The notes under the pieces: generated by a model | Databases searched by the model: none | What the model saw: only the letters and a program-made list of their open reading frames with translations | Told to the model about the DNA's origin: nothing | In this document: positions 58,360 to 64,000 of the stretch, piece after piece | Layout of the letters: every line of letters begins with the position of its first letter | Numbering within the stretch: the stretch's first letter is position 1 | Origin: Pelagibacterium xiamenense | GTDB taxonomy: Bacteria; Pseudomonadota; Alphaproteobacteria; Rhizobiales; Devosiaceae | Direction of reading: 5' to 3' | DNA: 64,000 nucleotides | Assembly: GCF_021166475.1 (NCBI RefSeq) | Contig: NZ_JAJOYS010000002.1 | Span: 434,001 to 498,000, forward strand | Program-made: the position numbers and the translations under genes

Positions 58360-59130
58360 ATGCATCCACCCGTCGAAAAAAGCCCCGCCTTCACCGCTAT
58401 CTCCGGCATCCGGCATGGCTTTTTCGGGAGGCGCGGCGGCGTGTCGGAGGGTGAATTCGAATCGCTGAACGTCTCGCGCAGCGTCGGCGACGACCTCGCC
58501 AATGTCACAGAGAACGTCCATCGCGCCGTGATGGGCCTCAAGGCCGGCCCTCTGCCGATTGCGCTGGTCAAGCAGGTGCATGGCGCGGATGTCCTGACGG
58601 TCACCGCTGAGATGGACCTCACGCAGCGCCCTGAGGCCGACGCCATGGTGACCAGCGCACCCGGCATCGCGCTCGGCATCCTCACCGCCGATTGTGCCCC
58701 TGTTCTCCTGGCCGACGAAACCGCCGGCGTCATCGGTGCCGCCCATGCCGGCTGGCGCAGCGCGGTCAACGGTATCCTCGCCAACACCGTCGAGGCCATG
58801 ACCGCGTTGGGCGCCGCCCCCGAGCGCATCGAAGTGGCCATCGGCCCGACAATTTCAGCCGACAACTACGAAGTCGGCGACGATTTCGCCGCCATGATCC
58901 GCGACCAGTTCCCCAACGCCGCCGATCATCTGGTCACCAACGGCAAGGCTAGGCCACATTTCGACGTCGCCGGTTTCCTCGTCGCCCAGACACAGTCTCT
59001 GGGCCTCAAATCCGTCTCGACGGTCGGCTCCTGCACCTACGCCAACCCGGACCTCTACTTCTCGCACCGCTACGCCACCCACAACGATGCACGCGCCGGC
59101 CGCCAGATCGCGCTTGTCGCCCGCGGGTAA
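58360..59130 (+). CDS. pgeF: PgeF-like (YlmD/YfiH) laccase-domain protein
   Basis: 256-residue cytoplasmic protein: HGFFGRRGGVSEGEFESLNVSRSVGDDLANVTENV, HGADVLTV, TADCAPVLLADETAGVIGAAHAGWRSAVNGIL and CTYANPDLYFSHRYATHNDARAGRQIALV carry the His/Cys metal-binding set of this family. PgeF edits misincorporated Ser in peptidoglycan precursors in E. coli (removes L-Ser from UDP-MurNAc); related eukaryotic proteins act on purine nucleosides. Exact substrate here unverified. End of the lgt-methyltransferase-pgeF run. Confidence 0.87.
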   Translation: MHPPVEKSPAFTAISGIRHGFFGRRGGVSEGEFESLNVSRSVGDDLANVTENVHRAVMGLKAGPLPIALVKQVHGADVLTVTAEMDLTQRPEADAMVTSAPGIALGILTADCAPVLLADETAGVIGAAHAGWRSAVNGILANTVEAMTALGAAPERIEVAIGPTISADNYEVGDDFAAMIRDQFPNAADHLVTNGKARPHFDVAGFLVAQTQSLGLKSVSTVGSCTYANPDLYFSHRYATHNDARAGRQIALVARG

Positions 59131-59182
59131 CGCCGTCCCGAAGGATAAATCGGCAACAGGCCAACATTCCATTCATCCTTCA

Positions 59183-59224
59183 TGCAAAAGTCATATTGCA
59201 GTCCGCGAACACTGAGTCTAAACG
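59183..59224 (+). promoter_or_regulatory. candidate prs promoter with overlapping dyad
   Basis: TTGCAG (59196-59201), 17-base spacer, TAAACG (59219-59224), about 145 bp upstream of prs. The perfect dyad TGCAA-N8-TTGCA (59183-59200) overlaps the -35. Confidence 0.45.
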
Positions 59225-59366
59225 TGCCCGCAAAAGACTAGCCCTGACTGCGATAAGAACACCGGCGGACGCCGGGACGTCGTATCGCTTCTGGTTTCGG
59301 GGACAAAACGGGGCAGGCCCGCGCATTGGCGGCACGGGCGTCCAGGCACGAGATTAGGGGCTGACC

Positions 59367-60299
59367 ATGAAGCTGGTGACGGGCAACTCAAACCTCACCG
59401 TGGCCAATGCCGTTTCCGAATATCTTGAAATCCCCCTTACCGATTGCTCGGTCAAGCGTTTCGCGGACAAGGAAATCTTCGTCGAGATCCACGAAAACGT
59501 CCGCGGCGAGGACGTCTTCGTACTCCAGTCGACCTCCTACCCCGCCAACGACCACCTGATGGAGCTTCTGATCCTGATCGACGCCCTGCGCCGCTCCTCG
59601 GCCCGCCGCGTGACCGCCGTACTGCCCTACTACGGTTATGCGCGCCAGGATCGCAAGTCCGCGCCGCGAACCCCGATTTCGGCCAAACTCGTGGCCAATC
59701 TCATTACCCAAGCCGGCGCCAACCGCATTCTGACCCTGGATCTGCACGCACCGCAAATCCAGGGTTTTTTCGATATTCCGACCGATAACCTCTATGCCGC
59801 ACCGGTGCTGACCCGCGACATCCGCAAGAACTACGACACCTCCAAGGTGATGATCGTCTCCCCCGACGTCGGCGGCGTCCTGCGCGCCCGCAACGTCGCC
59901 AACCGCATCGGCGCCCAGCTCGCAATCGTCGACAAGCGCCGCCCCCGCGCCGGCGTCGCGGAAGTGATGAACATCATCGGCGAGGTCGAAGGCCAGTCCT
60001 GTATCCTGATCGACGACATCATCGATTCCGGCGGCACGCTGATCAACGCGGCCGAGGCCCTGATGAATGCGGGCGCCAAGGAAGTCTCCGCCTACATCAC
60101 CCACGGCGTCCTTTCAGGCGACGCCCCTGAGCGCATCGCCAAGTCGCGCCTCAAGGAAGTCGTCACCACCGACTCCATCGAAAAGACCGAGGCGGTTAAA
60201 AAGTGCGCCAAGATCCGGCACATCAGTATCGCCGACCTCCTGGGCGAAGCCATCGCCCGCACCGCGTCCGAGCAGTCCGTTTCGAGCCTTTTCGACTGA
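59367..60299 (+). CDS. prs: ribose-phosphate pyrophosphokinase
   Basis: 310-residue enzyme making PRPP from ribose-5-phosphate and ATP, the central precursor for nucleotides, His and Trp. The flexible loop [40 protein letters not shown], and the PRPP-binding loop [20 protein letters not shown] are canonical. Start ATG 59367 with AGGGGCTGACC upstream. Monocistronic with its own promoter. Confidence 0.95.
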   Translation: MKLVTGNSNLTVANAVSEYLEIPLTDCSVKRFADKEIFVEIHENVRGEDVFVLQSTSYPANDHLMELLILIDALRRSSARRVTAVLPYYGYARQDRKSAPRTPISAKLVANLITQAGANRILTLDLHAPQIQGFFDIPTDNLYAAPVLTRDIRKNYDTSKVMIVSPDVGGVLRARNVANRIGAQLAIVDKRRPRAGVAEVMNIIGEVEGQSCILIDDIIDSGGTLINAAEALMNAGAKEVSAYITHGVLSGDAPERIAKSRLKEVVTTDSIEKTEAVKKCAKIRHISIADLLGEAIARTASEQSVSSLFD

Positions 60300-60520
60300 C
60301 CGAAACCGCCTGCGACGCTTTTGGCCTTTGACCGGCACCGGCGACTCTGAAATCACGGTGCCCGGACCTCATAGGTTCGGCCTTCTCAGGCGCGCCTCTA
60401 TTGGCGCATCCCTCCCCACGAGCGGAACCTCACCCCGGCCCGTCCGTTGACAGCGAGTCACGAGGCGGCCGGACATACGCCGCGCCCCGTGGCGTCACAA
60501 GAATAACGTAACGCGCAGCA

Positions 60521-60787
60521 ATGGCATCGGACAGACCCCTTATACCCCCGCGCAACGGCGCCGAGAGCGAAATGGCATCCCTGTTGGCGGAAATCCCGAC
60601 CTGGGACGACCACCTGCTCACGCACATGTACAAGCGCTTCGCCACCAGCCGGTTGTTCCGTATCCATCACGAGGCCGACGGCGAACTGACCGACCGCGCC
60701 CAGACGCTCCTTGCGCGCGCGGGCGCCGAACTCGCCGAACGCGGCCTGCCGATCCCCGACCTCACCTCCGACGGCGAGGAGTCATAA
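60521..60787 (+). CDS. conserved hypothetical 88-residue protein
   Basis: Start ATG 60521. Soluble, charged, helical: MASLLAEIPTWDDHLLTHMYKRFATSRLFRIHHEADGELTDRAQTLLARAGAELAERGLPIPDL. No named domain. It sits between prs and rplY, a position where Hyphomicrobiales often have a small hypothetical gene. The rplY promoter begins 4 bases past its stop. Confidence 0.62.
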   Translation: MASDRPLIPPRNGAESEMASLLAEIPTWDDHLLTHMYKRFATSRLFRIHHEADGELTDRAQTLLARAGAELAERGLPIPDLTSDGEES

Positions 60788-60790
60788 CCC

Positions 60791-60819
60791 TTGCCCTTCA
60801 TAGGGCCTTACAGTATAGA
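60791..60819 (+). promoter_or_regulatory. rplY promoter
   Basis: TTGCCC (60791-60796), 17-base spacer, TATAGA (60814-60819); a start near 60826 gives an ~80-nt leader. Confidence 0.6.
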
Positions 60820-60860
60820 ACGCCGCCATGAAGCGCTCGTCACCCCTGGAGGACGGGCGC

Positions 60861-60884
60861 GCGTTTCTTTTTGCAAAGAAACGC
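60861..60884 (+). promoter_or_regulatory. hairpin in the rplY leader
   Basis: Perfect 10-bp stem GCGTTTCTTT (60861-60870) and AAAGAAACGC (60875-60884) with TTGC loop, 22 bases before the rplY start. No T tract after it, so not a terminator; a candidate protein-binding or translation-control site. Confidence 0.5.
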
Positions 60885-60906
60885 ACCCAACCAATGGATG
60901 ATTTCC

Positions 60907-61542
60907 ATGAGCGTCGAGCTTAAGGCTTCGGTGCGGGATCGGGTGGGCAAGGGGGCCGCTCGTGAACTGCGCCGTAATGGTCTGGTTCCTGCCGTTATTT
61001 ACGGCGACAAGAAACCCCCTCTGTCCATCGCCGTGTCCTACAAGGACACCTTCCGCAAGATTCACGACGGCGGCTTCCTTTCGCACGTCATCGAGATCGA
61101 CGTGGACGGCGAAAAGCACCGCGTGATCCCGAAGGATTACCAGCTTGAACCCGTGCGCGACTTCCTCGTGCATGTGGATTTCCTGCGCGTGGGCAAGAAC
61201 TCGACCCTCACGGTCGACGTCCCGGTCCACTTCGAGAACGAAGAGAAGTCCCCGGGTCTCAAGAAGGGCGGCGTTCTCAATGTCGTGCGCCACACGGTCG
61301 AACTCTCCTGCCCGGCGGACTCGATCCCCGAGGCGCTGACGATCGACCTCACCGGCTTTGAAGTCGGCGACTCGATCCACATCTCGGCCGTGAAGTTGCC
61401 CGCCAACGTCACCCCGACGATCACCGACCGCGACTTCACCATCGCCACCATCGCCGCGCCGTCGGCCCTGCGTTCTGAAGGGAGCGCAGAGGAAGAGGCA
61501 GGCGAGGAAGCTGAAGAAGCCGAAAACGGCGGCGAGGAGTAA
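60907..61542 (+). CDS. rplY: ribosomal protein L25 (CTC form)
   Basis: 211-residue 5S-rRNA-binding ribosomal protein of the long CTC/TL5 type: N-terminal L25 domain ([41 protein letters not shown]) and C-terminal TL5 domain ([60 protein letters not shown]), then an acidic tail ([21 protein letters not shown]). ATG 60907 is preferred over earlier in-frame ATGs. Cotranscribed with pth in most relatives; here 63 bp separate them with only a T-less hairpin. Confidence 0.93.
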   Translation: MSVELKASVRDRVGKGAARELRRNGLVPAVIYGDKKPPLSIAVSYKDTFRKIHDGGFLSHVIEIDVDGEKHRVIPKDYQLEPVRDFLVHVDFLRVGKNSTLTVDVPVHFENEEKSPGLKKGGVLNVVRHTVELSCPADSIPEALTIDLTGFEVGDSIHISAVKLPANVTPTITDRDFTIATIAAPSALRSEGSAEEEAGEEAEEAENGGEE

Positions 61543-61605
61543 TCCTCTTTTCCGGACCGGCGGCACCGCTGCCGGTCCTGTCCTTCTGTCTACCGGAGAA
61601 AAGCG

Positions 61606-62316
61606 ATGCACCTCATCGTAGGGCTCGGCAATCCCGGTGCCGAATACGCCGGACACCGGCACAATATCGGTTTCATGGCGGTCGACGAGATTGCCCGCCA
61701 GCACAATTTCCCGCCCTTCCGGCAGAAATTCTCCGCCCTCGTGAGCGAAGCCGTGATCGACGGCGAAAAGGTCATGCTCTTAAAGCCGCAGACCTACATG
61801 AACCTCTCGGGCGACTCTGTCGGTCAGGCGGCGAAATTCTTCAAACTCACCCCCGCCGACATCTCCGTCATCTATGACGAACTCGACCTCGCCCCGGGCA
61901 AGGTGCGGATCAAGGCCGGCGGCGGCAATGGCGGGCACAACGGCGTCCGCTCCATCGACGCGCATATCGGCAACCCCTTCGTCCGCGTCCGCCTCGGCAT
62001 CGGGCACCCCGGCCACAAGGACCGCGTCCAGGCCCACGTGCTCTCGAACTTCCACAAGGTCGATGCCGAATGGCTCGAACCGCTGCTCGATACGCTCGCC
62101 AAAAACGCCGGGATGCTCGCCAAAGGTGACGCTTCCGGCTTGATGAACAAGCTTGCCATTGCGCTCAACGGTTCGAACGGACCCGGGCCCGACAAAGCCG
62201 AAAAACCCAAGGCGCGGAGCCACATCCGCCAGGCGCGCCCCAAGCCCGCCGCCAAGGCGCCCGAGACCGGCCCTATGGCCGGAATGCTCAAGAAGCTCTT
62301 CGGCGACAAGAGCTGA
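61606..62316 (+). CDS. pth: peptidyl-tRNA hydrolase
   Basis: 236-residue enzyme releasing peptides from drop-off peptidyl-tRNA. Core motifs GLGNPGAEYAGHRHNIGFM (catalytic His in HRHN), KPQTYMNLSGDSVGQAAKFF, YDELDLAPGKVRIKAGGGNGGHNGVRSID and FVRVRLGIGHPGHKDRV are all present. Longer than the E. coli enzyme because of a Lys/Pro/Ala-rich C-terminal tail (PKARSHIRQARPKPAAKAPE), as in other Hyphomicrobiales. Likely in the rplY transcript. Confidence 0.95.
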   Translation: MHLIVGLGNPGAEYAGHRHNIGFMAVDEIARQHNFPPFRQKFSALVSEAVIDGEKVMLLKPQTYMNLSGDSVGQAAKFFKLTPADISVIYDELDLAPGKVRIKAGGGNGGHNGVRSIDAHIGNPFVRVRLGIGHPGHKDRVQAHVLSNFHKVDAEWLEPLLDTLAKNAGMLAKGDASGLMNKLAIALNGSNGPGPDKAEKPKARSHIRQARPKPAAKAPETGPMAGMLKKLFGDKS

Positions 62317-62360
62317 GACGTACGCCATATTGACAACCGCCCGCGTCTCACCGACTTAGA

Positions 62361-62405
62361 GCGTGTCCAGAAAAAGTGGTTACCGCTTTTTCGGTTCGGA
62401 CACGC
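62361..62405. repeat. dispersed palindromic repeat, copy 2
   Basis: Between pth and ychF. Outer arms GCGTGTCC (62361-62368) and GGACACGC (62398-62405) pair perfectly; inner AAAAAGTGG (62371-62379) pairs with CCGCTTTTT (62383-62391, one wobble). Matches copy 1 at 49611-49656. Confidence 0.75.
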
Positions 62406-62498
62406 GACGACCAACCAAAGGCCTGGAGCCCGATTTTGTTTCCAACAGAATCGGAGAAGCTCCATAGCAGCAGAATCAAGTTCCGAAGGTTTTTCCCG

Positions 62499-63596
62499 AT
62501 GGGTTTCAAATGCGGCATCGTCGGTCTGCCCAATGTGGGCAAGTCGACGCTCTTCAACGCACTGACGCAGACCGCCGCCGCGCAGGCGGCGAATTTCCCG
62601 TTCTGCACCATCGAGCCCAATGTCGGTGAAGTTTCGGTGCCCGACGAACGGCTCGACAAGCTCGCCGAGATCGGCAAGTCCAGGGAAGTGATCCCCGCCC
62701 GGCTCTCCTTCGTCGATATCGCCGGTCTCGTCAAAGGCGCGTCCAAGGGTGAGGGCCTCGGCAACCAGTTCCTCGCCAACATTCGCGAATGCGACGCCAT
62801 CGCCTACGTTCTGCGCTGCTTCGAGAACGACGACATCGTCCACGTCGCCGGCAAGGTCGATCCTCTCACTGACGCCGAAGTCGTCGAAACCGAGCTGATG
62901 CTCGCCGACCTCGAAAGCCTCGAAAAGCGCATCCCCGCGCTTGAAAAGAAGATCAAGAGCCAGGACAAGGAAGCCAAGGTTACCCTCGACCTCGTCGGCC
63001 GAGCCAAAGCCGTGCTCGAAGGCGGCAAACCCGCACGCCTCACCGAGCGCTCGGCAGACGAGGAGAAGGCGTTCAAGGAGCTTCAGCTTCTCACCGCCAA
63101 GCCGGTCCTCTACGTCTGCAACGTCGACGAAAGCGCCGCCGCCGATGGCAACGAACTGACCGCGAAGGTCGCCGAATACGCCAGGGCCCAGGACGCCCGC
63201 ATGGTCATCATTTCGGCCGAAATCGAAGCCGAGCTCGCCGGCCTCGACCCCGCCGACCGCGCCGACTACCTCGCCTCTCTCGGCCTTGCGGAACCGGGCC
63301 TCAACCGCCTGATCCGCGAAGGCTACAAGCTTCTGCACCTGCAGACCTACTTTACCGTCGGCCCCAAGGAAGCCCGCGCCTGGACCATCCCCGTCGGCAC
63401 CAAGGCCCCTCAGGCCGCAGGCGTCATCCACACTGATTTCGAACGCGGCTTCATCCGCGCCCAGACCATCGCCTACGACGATTTCATCGCCCTTGGCGGG
63501 GAAGTCGCCGCCAAGGAAGCGGGCAAGGCGCGCGACGAAGGCAAGGAATACGTCGTCAAGGACGGCGACGTGATGCTCTTCAAGTTCAACACCTGA
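62499..63596 (+). CDS. ychF: redox-regulated ATPase YchF/OLA1
   Basis: 365-residue P-loop ATPase of the Obg-related YchF family that binds ribosomes and acts in stress and translation. G1 [16 protein letters not shown]3 [22 protein letters not shown] (the DxxG with the residues that switch specificity from GTP to ATP, NMxE-type), and the C-terminal TGS domain ([64 protein letters not shown]). ATG 62499 is the conserved start ([16 protein letters not shown]). Confidence 0.95.
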   Translation: MGFKCGIVGLPNVGKSTLFNALTQTAAAQAANFPFCTIEPNVGEVSVPDERLDKLAEIGKSREVIPARLSFVDIAGLVKGASKGEGLGNQFLANIRECDAIAYVLRCFENDDIVHVAGKVDPLTDAEVVETELMLADLESLEKRIPALEKKIKSQDKEAKVTLDLVGRAKAVLEGGKPARLTERSADEEKAFKELQLLTAKPVLYVCNVDESAAADGNELTAKVAEYARAQDARMVIISAEIEAELAGLDPADRADYLASLGLAEPGLNRLIREGYKLLHLQTYFTVGPKEARAWTIPVGTKAPQAAGVIHTDFERGFIRAQTIAYDDFIALGGEVAAKEAGKARDEGKEYVVKDGDVMLFKFNT

Positions 63597-63671
63597 CGGC
63601 CCCCGCCCGGCGGCCTTGCACGGGCATGAGAATCGCTTAACGTGCCGCTCGCGCCATAAAAGGAGGCGACG

Positions 63672-64000
63672 GTGAATTTCGATCTCGCGCTGATTTTGCC
63701 GCCGCTGCGCACGATCACGCGCGAATATCTCCGCTCGGCACGCCTCGTCCTGGCGCTTGTGGGCCTGATGACGGTGCTCGGCGCGCTGACGAGCATTGCG
63801 GCCCCCTACCTCTTTTCCCGCCTCATCGACAGGCTCGACCCCACCAATATCGGGACCGGCCTCGTCTGGGCCTTCATGGGTTATGCGGTCCTGATGGGTG
63901 CCGGCTTTGCGATCCAGCGCATGTCGAGCTTTCTGACCTTCATGACCTCGGAAAGCCTCGATTTCGTCTCCTCGACCTCGTTTTTCGAGAAGCTGACCAC
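63672..64000 (+). CDS. ABC exporter transmembrane-domain protein, 3' end outside window
   Basis: GTG at 63672 with AGGAGGCGAC just upstream. The visible 109 residues (VNFDLALILPPLRTITREYLRSARLVLALVGLMTVLGALTSIAAPYLFSRLIDRLDPTNIGTGLVWAFMGYAVLMGAG...) carry the first two helices of a type-1 ABC exporter, with the linker FSRLIDRL seen in Atm1- and lipid-type exporters. The nucleotide-binding domain and C-terminus are cut off by the window edge, so the substrate cannot be assigned. Confidence 0.8.
   Translation, partial: MNFDLALILPPLRTITREYLRSARLVLALVGLMTVLGALTSIAAPYLFSRLIDRLDPTNIGTGLVWAFMGYAVLMGAGFAIQRMSSFLTFMTSESLDFVSSTSFFEKLT

Overview
The window looks like a chromosomal segment of a high-GC alphaproteobacterium of the order Hyphomicrobiales (Rhizobiales), probably near Devosia or Pelagibacterium. 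The support is gene content: trxB followed by an LsrB/VtlR-like LysR gene; UvrB with a long charged N-terminal extension; an SOS box of the alphaproteobacterial form GTTC-N7-GTTC; uvrC-pgsA-moaD-moaE; the lgt / MidA-like / pgeF / prs / rplY / pth / ychF neighbourhood; and small RNAs of the CCUCCUCCC (CcsR or cuckoo) type. Species is inferred from gene content only. I see no rRNA, tRNA, CRISPR array or complete insertion sequence.

Layout. 1-5.3 kb: a truncated Bcr/CflA exporter, an outer-membrane-protein remnant, a CatB acetyltransferase, a PhyH dioxygenase, a TPR-methyltransferase and threonine aldolase. 5.4-8.9 kb: cold shock protein, greA, trxB, lsrB. 8.9-11.7 kb: class D beta-lactamase and a MerR gene divergent from a multidrug exporter, sharing a 19-bp-spacer promoter. 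11.8-12.7 kb has no convincing protein gene; it carries three consecutive small-RNA units with eight CCTCCTCCC motifs, each preceded by the same LysR-type box at exactly the same distance from its -10 element. 12.7-22.6 kb: polyol dehydrogenase, DUF4386, aspartate aminotransferase, CBS protein, PLP enzyme + DMT transporter, DUF2147, thymidine kinase, thioesterase, MOSC, SH3/crystallin-like secreted protein. 22.7-25.9 kb: copA-cueR-copZ. 25.9-38.5 kb: redox and small-molecule resistance genes with local regulators (Rrf2, LysR, AraC, LysR), an APH(6)-like kinase and a CHASE2-PAS-GGDEF-EAL protein. 38.6-38.8 kb: a 33-codon ORF followed by a second CCTCCTCCC RNA.

After SOS-regulated uvrB (39.2-41.7 kb) lies an A/T-richer three-gene island (41.87-43.89 kb: two-helix membrane protein, ImmA/IrrE metallopeptidase, Beta-family protein), translationally coupled and foreign-looking, my best candidate for an uncharacterised defence or stress module. 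From 43.9 to 46 kb small genes and a structured non-coding segment share a repeated promoter-like module. 47-51 kb: SDR, uvrC, pgsA, moaD, moaE. 51-55 kb: ilvE, marR, uppP, csaA, proC, ybjN. 55.3-64 kb: metallophosphoesterase, ubiK, lgt, MidA-like methyltransferase, pgeF, prs, rplY, pth, ychF and the start of an ABC exporter.

How the parts fit: most of the window is housekeeping plus a stress and resistance layer. The most coherent unusual signal is the small-RNA array with its conserved activator box, which the LsrB/VtlR-like regulator 4 kb upstream could plausibly control (inference). Two copies of a dispersed palindrome (after uvrC and after pth) and the TTATCCCCG promoter module are further signals that genes alone do not explain.
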